Notes: generated by a model not told the origin, from the sequence alone. Shown: positions 34,408 to 48,398, numbered from the stretch's first letter. The stretch is DNA of 64,000 bases from Epiperipatus broadwayi (GCA_028023455.1 JAQFVV010000014.1:3663336-3727335); one strand, 5' to 3'. Numbers and translations: made by a program.

Positions 34408-35599
34408 GTAATTAATGTGCCTTTAGCTTCTTTCTCTGTACATAAGAACAAACAAACAAAAAAAACAAAACAAAACAGAAAGATTGCTACCATTGAAATA
34501 TTGGAGAAAAAAAAAAAAGTGCATTGAAAATAATGTGTTAAATTATACTTTAAAAACAACATAATAATGTATGAATATTACACTTTAATCATTCTTTTAT
34601 ACTCTAGACTCATATCAATTGTTTTCACTTTTTGAATATGAAAGGATTTTATTTAAATAATAAACAATTGCAATGGTCTTATGTTTAAATTTTATTTAAA
34701 AATTATTATGCTTTGATCTGATTTACATCTTTCAATTAAATATCAATTTTTAACTGATTATTATTTCAATATAAATGAAATTGAAAATAATAATAATTTT
34801 ATGTTATGCATTAGTTCTTCTAATTGTATATGATTAAACATAAATAAATAATAATACAAAATGCAAAAGCACTTTCAGAATTCACACCCATGCACATTTA
34901 AATATTAACACTAGTATTAAATGATTGGAATAAAACACTGATTTAGAGGACCTTTCAGTCCCAATCAATTTTGAGCTTTATATGAATTATACCAATAGAA
35001 TAAAAAAACATTTCTCCACCAGCCAGTAATTTATGAGCAGCTAGAAGTCTTTCTGTACTAGCCAAAGATTCATAAGCAATAAGAAGGTGTTCAATAATGA
35101 GAACTATCATAGAATTAACTTTTCCAGTTATGTTTTTGTTGGGCCTTCTACCATTCATAAGGTGATACTTGTGACATTACAGATTTATTGAAAAATTATT
35201 CCTGGAGTGGTATAGCTCATGTTTGCAATCAAAAGTTTGATTATTATTATTATAAACTTGCAAAATCAAGTCCCAGTTTTTTTCATTTTTACTTACTTTG
35301 ATGCATAATGTTTCTGATTTGCTTTAAATCAAAAATGCAAGCAAAAATGTGGAAATAAACTTATGTTATATCAGTTTACAAATTTGTTCTCAATATTCTC
35401 ATCTTGATTCATATCCCATTGATTTCAGAAATATACAATATGAGTAATAAAATACAAGACATTTTTATATTTCATCAAAGTTTATCAATAATAGGTTTAA
35501 AAATGCAAATGAAATCTTGTACTTTTTTTTAAGTATAACATTAACAATTTGTGTTTCTATATTGCCAACAACTTTGTTATAATTGTTTTTCTAATTCTT
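34408..35599. other. AT-rich stretch; one unexplained open frame at 34990-35158 (minus)
   Basis: Mostly low-complexity. The minus-strand frame at about 34990-35158 encodes an unusually non-AT-biased helical stretch (ending in ESLASTERLLAAHKLLAGGE). It could be an exon or a TE fragment; I do not recognise it and see no convincing splice acceptor. A degenerate tRNA-like stretch may lie at 35205-35285 but is too weak to call. Confidence 0.3.
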
Positions 35600-36000
35600 A
35601 GATGTATCAGCTAGTCTTTAATGTAAGCAGCTAAATAATCTTATCAAACTGTTTCAACTATTTTCAGCTGGTATAATACATTTTATGTTGCTTGATGATC
35701 TAAAGAGAGCATTTGCAAAATAGTTATTTTGCAAATATTTCCACAACAATGATAACATATTTTTCCAGATTTGGAAACTGATAGACATTATCTAAGTTAT
35801 GAAAAAGTTGTAACAAAAGACATAGGTTATTACATTTGTGTCTTTGTAGCAAATCGTGGATTTGTGAAACATTAGAAGCATTATCTGTCACAGATAAGCA
35901 TGCAAAATGCTTCAACTCTTCTTCACATTTTATGCTATTAGATGTCATTATCACTAGATATTTTATGAATGTGGAGTTCATGGTAAATTTACAGTATCTA
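35600..36000 (-). pseudogene. hAT-superfamily transposase fragment
   Basis: The minus-strand frame contains a segment with CLSVTDNASNVSQIHDLL, followed about 35 residues later by a VEIFAK-N-YFANALF-like stretch (after a frame slip) and, further 3', an EN-WNSLIRL-like remnant. Together these resemble the TDNAxN block, the KYFRxNHFA block and the RWNS block of hAT-type (DUF659/ZBED-like) transposases. Stops and frameshifts lie between them, so it is decayed. The assignment rests on short matches seen by eye. Confidence 0.5.
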
Positions 36001-38860
36001 TCAAATATCTATAATCAGATAGAGTTGTTAATGGTATGTTCACCATCATTTCTTCATATGTGTTTGATCCTCTATCAATCACTACAGAATTTTATTTTTT
36101 AACAATGAAGAATACTTGCTTTTTTTTTCTTGTAACCAATATAAATAAAGACCTTTATTTTTTTATTTGGAGAATTATAACAAGAATACAATTACTAAAT
36201 CAGTTTGACATATTGTGAATATTATTTGGTGCAAAATGCAATGCTCATTGCATACATTTGTAAATATAATATCTTTCTATTTGTCACATTTAACAAATTC
36301 AATGAAGATGAAGCCGCTTTAATTCTTAACTTGAAAGATGTTTTGGTAATATTCATTTGCTGATTGTAAATGTAACAGTATCTGGAAAAACATATTATAA
36401 GTTTGAATATTTAAATTTCCTCGGATATATTTTTTTTTCTGTTAAAAAAATTATTCGCCTATGAAAAATAATATAAAAAGTAAGATTAGTTGGATTGGAG
36501 TAGCAAATTGAAAATAAAGTTTAATAAAATTCTCAACAAATATATACACCGATTCTCAATTTGAATGTACAAAGGTAATTAAACTTTACAAGCTATCATA
36601 TTTGCTCAAAGAAAAAGAATTTACTTATGATACACTTTTGATATTTCAAACAATTCTTTATTGTTTTTATGTCTTACTAGAATATTTTATTCATTGTACT
36701 TCTTCATTTGATATCTAAAAAATGTATAAAATTGAAGTACAAAATTAAACATATACTTTACTGTTGATTTCATATTTTAAAATAATAAACTGTAAATACT
36801 TGTTCATTGTAATAATTTGTCATTGCTTATTGATCAGTCTCATTTTATCAAAAACAAAATCTGTTCAAAAAAGATTAATATGTTAAAGATGCAATTTAAT
36901 AGAGAAATAATTACTGCACAAAAATTCAATAAATTATTGGAAAATCATATCCTTTAAATTAAGGATTGCAGATAAATTTAATTGTGAGAAAAGGAAATAA
37001 AATAAAAGACGTTTTAAACTCATATAAATGAGAGATATCTACACCAATATTTACAGCAAATTTTAAATCAGATATTGATAAACCTTTGGACTGCAGCTTT
37101 TATTAGGACATTAAAGCAATCTGCCGATCAAAAAAAAAAACTCACGGAAAAACCCAGAAACAAGCAAAAATAACAGATAGGAAAAAGTATGTTTTGCAAA
37201 ATAAATATTTAATCTACATACATATAATTTTAATATTTTTTGAAAATGCCTATATATTATTGTAATGTTTTGTAGAAGCAGAACATATTCAGTGCTGAAA
37301 TAAAATTTAATAATTAAATAATTCAATTTCTTAAAGTTATTAAAGTAATATGTAAGGCAATTTATAATTTTTTTAATAGTCTTTTTTGTATCTGTTTTTT
37401 TTTTTGTCTTTGAATTCTTTTTGGATTTACATTTTTGATACCCACCTTTTCTGAGTGCCTTCAATCTTAGAAGCAAAATTTGCAGTAAGACTTTATTTAT
37501 ATACAGTGATATGAACTTTGAACATTTGTGAAATTGACATTATATTATTTTACCTGTTATATGGGTTTTAAATCTTTAGCTCCTTTATTTGCATTTTTCT
37601 CTAACAATTAAATTTATACTGCAATGCTTTCAATTGTTGTGCATAGTTTTCTATATTCTATGTGATTTTAGCAATGATTTGTCTTGATGCCAAAATTTCA
37701 CCATTAATTTACATATTTGAATAGACATATATGTATTGCACTGATTTTGTTGTTTATTTTATAGTTTATTATCTTAAAATATAAAATCAGCTTGAAGAAT
37801 ATAATTTTGCGCTTGCTTCAGGTATTAAGTGATTGGATACTCTGATAAAACCTCTAATATCATTTTTACAAATAATGTATGACTAGAGAATTGTTGAAAT
37901 AATGAAATGTAGTCCATTTTCTGTTGCTAGCAGGAGCAGTTCATTGTTCACTGGCTCCACAAGGATGGAAGGATTCACATATTCAAGATGGGAGTTGGCA
38001 AGAAGATGCATGATAAAACATAAATGATTACTTGCTTTAACCTTTTACACTTTTTCAAGAAATTTTAAATCAGTTTTAAATCAAAATAAGTCAATTTATT
38101 AATCATTTTATTCTATGCAAATAGTTGCCATTAATTAAGCAAAAGCTAATATAAGTAATTACTAGAATCATTAAAACAGGATTAAAAACGAGAAAACAAA
38201 TTTAAAATGTAACCTAATAACTCAAAGTAGGAAATAATAACAAAAATTCTGATTTTGATGATGAAACTAATTTAAAACCATTAGAAAATTAATACCTGTA
38301 AAAATAAAAGTGAGGAAAAAATACTCAATGATGATATTCCTGAAAATTCAAACTTAACTCCTGATGTCAAGAAATAAAACTGCTTTCAACAACTACAAAC
38401 CAGTCACAGAGGATGGAAAACAGCTGAAGAAACATTCAGATGCAAAGATCAGTCAAAAAACATGGAAAAATGTTTTTCAAATGTTAAATTGTTCATAAAG
38501 AAAAAAATAACAATATCGTGGTGTCGAACCGGAAGTGGTTGAATGTGGCAAAACTTTGCAGTAAAGAAAATTATTTTAAATATTAATTCACTCTCAAATT
38601 ACAAATTAAACATTATGGATTATTATTTAAGCTATCTCCCCACATAAAAATTAGAAATTTATGATGATTAGATCAAAAATTATTGGACCACTCCTGGTAC
38701 GAGATTGGGACACCACAAAAAATAAAAAAAGTTTTCAAAAAAGTTTCAAATTGACTTAGAATTACAACAAAGTGAATTAAAAAACCCCCAATGATTTAGA
38801 GATTAAAAATGGAGTTATAGGATGTCATGGGCCTAGACAGAAACACTGAAGTGGTTCATA
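36001..38860. other. AT-rich stretch, no gene seen
   Basis: Low-complexity sequence. The 121-residue minus-strand frame at 37111-37476 is Lys/Phe/Ile-rich and looks compositional. Some of 36001-36450 may be more hAT remnant. Confidence 0.4.
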
Positions 38861-39732
38861 TTCCCCCCCCTTTTTTGGGTGTTTTTTCTTGATGTTTGTA
38901 CTCGGAATGTATTTTTTTTAAATACCTGTAATACTTAATCTATTGTATAAAGGGGTTGTATTGCTTTGAATCACCGCCCAGTTATAGAATGTCAATGTAT
39001 TATTGTAGCCTCTATGGCCAACTGCTGCAGGTGACAGAATGTGATCCATGCACAGGTGGATCATACTTTAGTGACTTAATATAAATTACCTATGTAATGT
39101 AATCCTCAGTCTAGATAGGCAGGTAGACTGAATATGTCTCAGCCTACTCGTACTGACCCATACCAGCATTGTTGCATTCAGAGCATGGATCTCCATTTGA
39201 CTCATCTTCCTAGGGGGGGGGTGGCAATCATGGGGGGCCTGGTCATGTGTTGGAGCAGACAGTGATCATCACCAAATCCAAGTAAGAGATGTCTAGACCT
39301 ACTGATGGGTTGAAAGTCACTGACCCTGCACTGGCTTGGCCTTGTTGGGCTGCCACACCAACCTGATGAACTGCTAGTGAATGGTGTTGACTTGTGTTCC
39401 TTTTCCTTTTTTTTGGTTTCATGTTTTCTTGGTTAAAAGTACATTTTTGGCCAGGCAGATTGAGTTGGTGCCTGCCCATTTGGAATGTTGAATTGGCAAT
39501 CATAGGTTTTTGCCTGAACCCTCAGTCTCTGGGATGGAGGTGATGGTCATGAGAGGTTTGTTAATCTGTAGGGTGGATGGCAATCATTGCCACACCCAGG
39601 AAGGAGATAACCAGGCACGGTTCTCTCAGCTCTCTTTGACTTGGTTAGTGTTCAGGATCGGCTGAACCAATGGGACACCCTGATAAATCAAACCCACTTA
39701 TAGGGGGCCTGATGCAGATTAACCTCATCCAT
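38861..39732. repeat. GC-richer unclassified repeat segment
   Basis: About 0.9 kb with clearly higher G+C than its surroundings, including C8 and G9 runs, and text such as GCTGCAGGTGACAGAATGTG and GGGGGGCCTGGTCATG. It directly precedes the HHR direct repeat at 39.7 kb, so it may belong to the same element (possibly a Penelope-like element). A minus-strand 86-residue frame at 39243-39503 resembles nothing I know. Confidence 0.4.
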
Positions 39733-39908
39733 AAGATTTTCTACTTAATAGTTATACATTAGATAAAGTGCTAGCCTTGTCCTGGTATTTTTAATCTAAT
39801 GCTTGAATATTCTAGCATCTCACTGATGATACCAGTAGCAGAAACCGGTCTGGGGTTGGGGATATTCTGCAAAGCTTGTTAAAAGCTTATTTGTGAGCTC
39901 TATATAAA
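39733..39908 (+). repeat. Left member of a direct-repeat pair carrying an HHR (PLE-like)
   Basis: About 170 bp nearly matched at 40117-40278. Shared blocks include TTTTCTACTT, CTTGTCCTGGTATTTTTAAT, GATATTCTGC.AAGCTTGTTA and GCTTATTTGTGAGCTCTAT. Paired direct repeats, each holding a hammerhead ribozyme, resemble the pseudo-LTRs reported for Penelope-like elements, or a retrozyme. No PLE reverse transcriptase was recognised nearby. Confidence 0.65.
39805..39867 (+). ncRNA. Hammerhead ribozyme (39.8-kb repeat, left)
   Basis: Outer stem I GAATATTC/GGATATTC (8 bp, one U-G); inner stem I ATCTCA/TGGGGT; core CTGATGA; short stem II (T-A, A-C mismatch, C-G) around CAGTA; GAA; stem III palindrome ACCGGT; cleavage base C. 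Core intact. Confidence 0.78.
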
Positions 39909-40116
39909 ATATTTATAATACAAGCTTATTAAATTAGGTCATGTGACATCGGATTTGGATTTTTTTTTTTTATAATTTTATTTTTTGCTATTAAGACTTT
40001 GGTGATTTTACATTGCTAAAGCTATTAATGTATGGTGTATCTAAACTTAGTTCAATCTCATATAGTTATTTAAGTTAGATAGCTGGATTGAAAGACATAT
40101 GGATGTCTCAAAATTT

Positions 40117-40278
40117 CAGATTTTCTACTTGATAAAGTGCTGGGCTTGTCCTGGTATTTTTAATCTAATGCTTGAATATCCTAACACCTCACTGATGATG
40201 CCAATAGCAGAAACTGGTCTGGGGTTGGGGATATTCTGCTAAGCTTGTTAAGAGCTTATTTGTGAGCTCTATCTATAA
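40117..40278 (+). repeat. Right member of the HHR direct-repeat pair (PLE-like)
   Basis: Copy of 39733-39908; the two HHRs are 369 bp apart. What follows each repeat differs, so this is a spaced direct-repeat pair, not a simple tandem array. Downstream (40280-40600) is slightly less AT-biased and might be element remnant. Confidence 0.65.
40174..40236 (+). ncRNA. Hammerhead ribozyme (40.2-kb repeat, right)
   Basis: Outer stem I GAATATCC/GGATATTC (8 Watson-Crick pairs); inner CCTCA/TGGGG; core CTGATGA; stem II TGC/GCA with loop CAATA; GAA; stem III ACTGGT; cleavage base C. The most canonical copy of this family. Confidence 0.82.
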
Positions 40279-40279
40279 A

Positions 40280-43200
40280 ATAAAGAAATTTTGAATAGAG
40301 AGAAAAAGGTGAAAAGCAAAAAATCCAAAGAAGCTAGCTACTCATATGACAATTGCAAATAATCCTATAAGTCAAACCAGTTTGACTATACATATGTCTG
40401 GAAGTCTTTAATTAATCTCTCTCTTAGAAAAAATAATTAAAAAAATTGAAGGGGAATTTGAACCAACCCTCATAGATAAGTATATAAAATTTCTGCTGAC
40501 TGTTGCCTTTGACAAAGTAGTTCAGTTGATTAGAGAATTGCGTTAAAATTCGATCTTCAAGAATCTAAAAGGTCAGTGAAGAAGAATGAAGAATACTACT
40601 ACTCAAAACATTGTGTAATTATTAATCTGTGTTGTCTATTTGTGTTATTATTAACAAAAGGTTAAATAAAGTATAAAATATTCTAGACATTCAACATTCA
40701 ATTATGGATGATGGGAATAGTCCAACATATCACAATTAAAATATCTGTTTATAACTAGGATTAGAAAAAATATTGATCTCATTATTAACATCTTCATCAT
40801 CATCTTCATAATAATAATAATAACAACAACAGCATCTCAGACCAAAGTGAATAAAAGCAGTAATATATATAAAACATTTGAAAGAATTCTACTACAGAAC
40901 TATTACACTTTATTTTTCAGGGACAAAATTTGCTATATAATTTATTAGTTAAGCAGTTGAGAGATCATGTAATATTTGGATATCAAATATGATGAGTAGA
41001 GCTTTGATTGGGAAACTTTTAACTCTTAAGTCAATAATATTACACTAAATCTCTCAAAGTATCAAAGTTTAAACTGGAATCATTAATTCCTGATGATTTG
41101 CTATATTTTGCTATTGTTTTTCAGTGCATAAACATAAGAAAAAATGAGAAATGGTTTTTTATTAAGAAAATATTTTTTTTTTCAAAAAGAAAGGCACCCA
41201 AAACATAGATTTATTATTAAAGTTATTTTCGCTTCTTATGATATTAAAACGTTAGACTGATATGATTAATTAAATGACCCTTAAAATATTTAAAAAACCT
41301 TTATGTACATTAGACTATTATTTTTTTTCATAATATATGCTACTGCGCACATACATATTGGGTCTCATTGGTAATTGCAACTTTCACAAATAAGTATGGC
41401 CACCCAAACTAAAAAAAAAAAGATAAAACAATAACAATACTAAAGATGAGTTTTATAATAACTATGCAAAACAATCTATCAGTGATAAATATCAACTATT
41501 AAAAAATGCTAGACTATTATTATATATTTTGTAATACTGTTCTATATATATGTAATACATGTCAGTGTGCATATAAATACCGTATAAATATATGAATAAT
41601 ATCTACTACATTGTATATATAGATTCTTTAGAGTTCACTAAGTTTTAAAATAAAAAAAATATACAGTATATATAAAAATTATTTTCATTCACGAAATAAT
41701 AATGCCTTCAAATTATATTTCATTGACTAAACAAAAATACATATATCTTTGTTTATTAGGTTTTTTTTTTATTTATATTGTTTTTTTTTTTTTGTTCTTT
41801 AAAATTTTATAACTGATTATAATTAGAAAATAAAAAGATAAAAGGACTTTCATCAAACATACTTTTTTTTTTCTAATTGCTGATTAAAATTTAAAAAATG
41901 TTTTTGCATTATAAATAATACTATAATTTGAATGAATAAATAAGATACCTTTTTATTTTTGAAATATTTTATATTAGACTTATTGAAAGATTCGCATTTG
42001 AGATAGGACTATATTTTCTATACATATGACTGTAATTACTTGAAGTTTTTTATTTTTTATATTATATTGAAATACAGATATATCAACATATATTCAAACT
42101 TTTCTCTGTATACGTAAACTGAAATAAAAGTGTACAAAACATATATACATACACACAGAGTTACGTAATTGCATTTTTCGCAAAGCATCAAACATTTTAT
42201 AAGTAATACAAACGTGCAATTGTTCTATTTTCATTGTGATTATCCGTGAACAGAGATTTATTATTTACTATCTACATTAATATATTTTCAAATACATGTA
42301 TGAGAAATCGTGGTAGACATGCTATCACAACAGTATATACACAGTAGAGGGCGTTAATTTCCAGAGGGTTTTTTCAAAATTTACTTTTACTGTTATTATT
42401 ATTAAAGTAAAATTTTAATTACATTTTAAAAATAAGATGCTATTTAATGAAATAAATCAAATCTTTTTAGTTGATGCTTAAAAAAAAAAATCAAATTTAA
42501 AATATCTATTTCGTTATAATGTGTATAATTAATTACTAACAACAATTTAATAAATTTATAAACAGAATATTCTATAATAAATATTCTCCCTTTCTTAAAA
42601 AATTGTAAACTAATACGAAAAATGTACATTATATAATTTTGGACAATTAAACAAATATATTTCTTTCATAGTACTTAAAAAAAAAAAATAATACAAAGAA
42701 CGTCATTAAATTTACTCTGCCATTTTGAATAAAAAAATGTCAATCACTTTGTTCAAAGGTTTTATTAAATATTTTGAAGGGTTTAATTTTCCAGCCTTAT
42801 CAAATATTTGCTCTGTCACTGGTTTATTTTATCAAATCAACAAATTATTAGTGCATTTATAATGTTTAAAATTAATTCCAGCCTTAACCGAAATTATGAC
42901 TAGCTTATATCGACACGACATAGGTGGAGCATATAAAATTTTAATTATTATCGAACAACCAATTGATAAATGGTCTATTTAGAGTCACATAAATATTAAA
43001 ATCATAATTTAAAAAGTGCCTATGACCTTTTCAGCCGGCCGTTTTAATTGGCTACATTAGTTAAGTGTCTGTTTCACAAGAGAGGTATTTCTTTCAACAG
43101 TTTAACGTGTCACTATTGATGAAATGTTTGGAGATTGGTAAGTTAGTGAGGAGGGCTGTGTCAAATGATTCTTTGTAGACTCCCACCACAGCTTTACTAA

Positions 43201-43999
43201 TAATGACTATATTAGAAACTGTCAATGTATGCTAATTACGTTCCATATTTATATTTAAATTTATCACCTGAAAAATCACAAAACATTATACCAAGCAAAA
43301 AAAAAAAAGAAGGGAAAAAACTATTAATTTAAATTGGAAATGAATCTGATGTTAACAATTGTGTATACAAATAAACAGAGCTTTTCGAGAGAAAAAAGAA
43401 GTAATAATGTAGTTATTTTGAAAAGCATATTTATTTATCAACTTATCTCTATAGAATATACTGAAAGTTGCACTGAGAAACAGTTTTTATATATATTGTA
43501 TGTGTGCAAATATAAAATTTATATGCGTGTGTGTATATATATTATCATCATCACTCTTTTCAATGTATTTCTAAATATTAATTAAATTTCAAAAATATTT
43601 ATTGAACTCAAAACCGTCTACTATCTTATTTATTTAAATATCATACAAAGAATCATCAGAACATTAGTTAATAAAAAGACTTTTCTAAGTTGATCTTTTC
43701 TTTGATATATATTTTAACTTACACTAATCTGTCTTTAATTCTTCTAATACTTAACTCATTATAATTGCACAGTATTTCAGTTAAACATAAATTCCTACCC
43801 TTGTTAAGAATTACGATTTTAAATTTATATTTTGTATTCCTCTTTATCAGAGAGTTTGAATTTTATTCATTTTTTTTTTTTTAAAAATCACTCTTAGCTA
43901 ACATGGAGTAACTGTTATTTTTATGAATGCTCTTTATTCTCTTAGGATTGGCCTTAATTATTTACCCACTAGTTATAATTAAACTATAAAGATGCACTA
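40280..43999. other. AT-rich stretch, no gene seen
   Basis: Holds a single diverged arm of the 19.96-kb foldback at about 40677-40735. A slightly GC-richer patch at 42900-43330 (including CAGCCGGCCG) might be a promoter or untranslated exon, but nothing decides it. Confidence 0.35.
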
Positions 44000-44300
44000 T
44001 AGAAGTAAAGACATAATTATTTAGTTCAGTGGCTTTGCTGCTGCTTAGATTTTAAACCACTCTTGCAGTTATCTTTGGCACTAATTTAATGTTTTTAATG
44101 GTAAAAAGTGAATATTGATTTGTTAGCTTTAAAAAAATCTGAAGATCCCAGTAGTTCACATAGAAATACTACAAATGAGCCAGAAAATGCCTAGAATGTT
44201 GCAGATTTATAAATTCTTTGATTTTGGCTGTCAAACAAATTTGTAATAACTTCTTTGATTGTTATTAGCCATGAGCAAAAAAATTGTATATTTTTTTATA
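44000..44300 (+). repeat. Dispersed repeat, copy 1 (partner at 53.65 kb)
   Basis: Aligns with 53650-53960 through GCAGYTATCTTTRG, AAATATTGATTTRTTA, CTGAAGAT...AGTAGT, ACTACAAATGAG, GCCTAGAA.GTTG and AATTCTTTGATTTT. Both copies are non-coding or decayed; the second has an open frame (53777-53974) of unknown origin. Confidence 0.5.
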
Positions 44301-47300
44301 GTTTATTTAAGTATTTATGATTATTTTTACAATATATTTGTATTCCAATTATTAAAAAAATTTTTTTTTGTTTACACTTAGATTTTAAAAATATATATTA
44401 TTTTTAAAAGTACAAGTCAAGAAATTCAAAGTAATAATAAAAAGAAAACTACAATCATTATATTCAGTCAAATATCATAGTTTAGTCATATTTTAACAAT
44501 TATAAATTCAATTGTAAATTTTCAAACAGAATTTCATTACTTCAAAATTATTTAACAATAATTCATTCATGTTTTGAAAATGAAGTTAAATCAAGAAAGA
44601 TTTCATTATTTTTTTTATTTTTATCAACTTTGCTGGTCCAGTCAGGAAAAAAAAAATTATTCTAAATATATATTTCTCTTTATAATTTTTTGCATATATG
44701 ATTTTTTAATATGATTTTTAAGGATATATTTCATTTGTAAACTTATATTTCTAATTACAATTACAATTTATTGATTCACAATATAGAATAATGGTTTAAT
44801 AATTAAATAAAAATGTTGAAAATTCCACAAACTGCCATTATGAAATGATGGAAAAACAATGAAATATAGAAGAGTTAGTATGATGCCTGAGCTAATGCCC
44901 ACTGTATTTGCTATGCCATCAACTTTTTCTAAAAGGACAAAGAGGAATTTTTAGAGCAAATACATTTTTAATTAGGACAAAATAAACAAAGAGTGGTAAG
45001 TATTGAATTAATAAAAAGAGACAAAAATACTGATGAATTTCTGAAAGAAAAACATGCAAGACATCTAAAAAAATTGATTGAACACAAAAATAAAGGATTT
45101 AGACCAAAAACTCCGTATGTAAACAAAAAAGTGTAACTGATAAATATGAAGATCAATAATAGTCAACAACATTGGGTAAAATTATAGGCAGAAATAAAAG
45201 AGAAGAATCTTATTTAAAAAATAACCAAATAACAGTATTGCTTATAAGTTTGTAAGAAATTTGAGCATCAAAAATGATAGATGAAAACCCATGGATTTTG
45301 GGCTACAGGGTCTACTACTTTACTACTGCATCAAACTTTACAGGACAATTTGAAAAAAAGAATTAAATATTTAGCAATTTAGATGAAATTTGATTATTAT
45401 AATAGATATATTGATCTTTGATTAAGATACCTTATTTCTAAAGTCCATCATTCTACCACTGACACAAATGTCACAAGGCAAAAAATAATTGACTGGCTAA
45501 TTACTCCAATTATTAAATGATACTATAGCATCAAAAATGACAAATTAAGATTTGATACAGTAACAATAAACTTTTGAATCTAGCAATGCATTGTGTCCCT
45601 ATATTGGACAAAGTTAGGCATGCTAATAAAGATTTGATTTATAAAAATAGACTTTACATTTGTAATATTTTCTTGGCCAATTATAATTTTACCTAAACAT
45701 AGTATTTCTGGATAAATTTGCCAGTCACAATTTTAATTGATTGGAATTTGAATGACCTTTATTCTTGGATTTGTACTGCAATCTTGTAGTAAATATTTTC
45801 AAATGATTAGTAAAGATTATATAGTTTAACTTTTAGATCTCAGCAGTTATACACAAAATATTAAGATCTACATTTCTAAAGTTAAATTGCAGAACTTAAA
45901 TTGCATAAAATGGAAGCATTTGTTCATATTTGATTTGTAAACAGAAATTATTGTACAGATCTTTTTTTTTAAGATTGATTTTTAAAAATTTGAAAGATGT
46001 TTTTATTTAATAAGTATAAAATGTATTTGTTTATAATTATATATTGTTTTTAAAAAGATTTAAACTTGTCATGGGAAAGAAAAAAAAAGATATTTTAGTT
46101 AATGTAAAAAGTAAAAGATTGTTTTTATTTCTTTAAATAAATTTATGATTTTGACTTTTTTTACATTCTTTTAATTATGTTTAAAATTAATTTTAATAAA
46201 ACTTTTAGTAAAAAAATTGTTTTATTTTGACAAAAAAATTATTGATACTGAAGGTTATAATATAAAAAATTAAATTTTGCAAAATTAATTTTGATTTAAT
46301 TATGTTATTTGTCCATGGAAGTATTGACAAATGTATGAACAAACTAAATAAAATAACATATGTAATCAAATAAAAGGAAAAAGTTTATTTCAGGAATTTC
46401 TATTTTTTCTATTCACTGCTGCTGATTATTTGAAGATTAATTAGTCAGTAGTTATTAGATGGTAATACTTATTTCATCTCTAGTCCATTGCTTACAATAG
46501 TAACAGAGTTGAACAAATAGTTTGCTCCTGTAAAGCTGGAAGTTAAATGTTTTCTTCATTTTTGATTTATTACTATTGTTTTTCTCATTCAAAGAAGTTG
46601 AAAGTGATGACACTAACATCATAAGATGAATGAATTTGAAACATGAACTTTAAATTCATTTATTGATTTGAGAAGAAATGTATATTAATAAAAAAAAACA
46701 AAATAAAATAATGCATAAAAATATAGTAGTTATTGGAATTCTGTTAATTTTATAAAATTGCAAAGTTGATATTTTGAAATTTTTATTCATCAATGGTTGT
46801 AAAGAAAGTTAAATTGTTACAATTTGTTTTACAAGTGTTAAACTTTCCATTGTCACAACTATGACATTGATCTCTTCAGATAAATGTATTAATAATTATT
46901 ACTCATTACTCATTAAAATAGAAATTATCCTTAGCCCAAATATTTTTAATTTTAATTTTCAGTTAAAGATTAAATATGTCTGTTTTTAATTAAATATAAA
47001 TAAAATGGATTAACTCAACTTCGTTTCAGTTTTTGAATGTATAAAATCTTTTTTTTGATTTGTTTAAAATACTACCAATACATTTTTGAAACATCTGAAT
47101 AATAATATGTGAAAAAGACAAATGATTTCAGAGATGTGCATTTTATGCTAAATCAGCATTCTTCAGTAGGTTACAATCTTTTGTACATTTTCATTAATTG
47201 TTCAATATCATATGAGTACATGAATAATTAATACTATGCAATTATTAAATTAGAAATCATCTGTAACACAGATAAATCATTAAATCTTAGTTAAGATTAA

Positions 47301-48398
47301 TAAATATATATCTGTTTTCAGATATTTTGTTTATATATCTTTGAAATGAAATGGAATTTTTCAGTATATCTAAAAAAGAAATTATAGTTATTAATAATTA
47401 GTTACAAATGCATGAATTATGATTTAAAAAATTGTCAGAAAATATAATTTGTGTTGGATGCAGAAGCAAGTAAAAAAGTACTGAAATACTAAAGCATATT
47501 TAGAATATTAAACAATCAACATTTTGGAATGAATAAAGAATGACTATAATAAAAAAAAATAGTAAAAATATTTGGATATTTAAAATGATGAAATTGAAAA
47601 AATATCTAATATTTATTTTCATTGTCATAGAACAAACATGATTTATCAAACACAAGTTTAAAATGGTAACTTTTCTATTTTTTTATTTTATTTTTAAAAT
47701 AATTAAAAAAGTCGTTGCAATTTAATTTTTTAAATAGAATAAAATAAAAACTTAAATTTGCCATATTTAGAATACAAAAAAAGTAAATATTATTTTAGCC
47801 AGAAGTTTTTGAATATTTCAATTTTTTGAATGATCATTAGCACTCTTAAAGATATGCAAGGAATAGCAGAACTACCAAGTTTTTAAACAAGTGTGAAATC
47901 TAATACATTCCAGAAGTAACCCCAACAATTTCATAAATGACATAGTTCCTACCTACATTGGAGAATTTATTTTTTACTCATTTCAATATCCATATAAGTA
48001 AAAAAGTATAAATCAAATATTTATAAATACAATTAAGTACAATGTTTTTTCAACATTATATACAATATCTGTTTTTTAAATATTTAATCAAATGCTAATA
48101 ATTTACTCTTTAACATCCGTGTACTTATTAGAATGCTATGTCTAGCCAAAATGATGGTTTGTACTAGTAGCCCCCTGATGAATTTAGGATAGCATATCAA
48201 GCAGATTTTTAAACAGAAGTGAAATCTAATATATTCAGGTGTAAACATCTTTATATATGGCTTAGTTATAATCTACTTAGGAGAGTTCATTTTTTATATG
48301 ATATTAGAAAAATACTATTTAATTATATTACAAATATTTGACTTAAGAACCTTTATTTATATGAGCATTAAAATGAATAAGAAGTGAATTCTTTCATA
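44301..48398. other. AT-rich stretch, no gene seen
   Basis: A minus-strand frame near 44968-45156 and the 44900-45900 stretch look like a decayed TE, unidentified. A weak relic of the 33-kb HHR unit lies near 47110-47210. Blocks near 47850-47970 and 48180-48300 resemble each other and 52500-52990. Confidence 0.35.

Noticed and set aside
34167-34562. 131-residue minus-strand open frame
   Set aside because: It runs antisense through the last HHR unit and a low-complexity A-rich stretch; not conserved in the other units.
37111-37476. 121-residue minus-strand open frame
   Set aside because: Lys-rich then Phe/Leu/Ile-rich composition typical of AT-rich noise, with no recognisable motif.
42900-43330. 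Possible promoter or first exon (GC-richer patch)
   Set aside because: No TATA/Inr arrangement, ORF or splice donor could be supported.
47110-47210. Further hammerhead on the minus strand (CTGAAGA with an ATGCT/AGCAT hairpin)
   Set aside because: Related to the 33-kb family, but GAA and stem I are lost; counted only as a weak relic.
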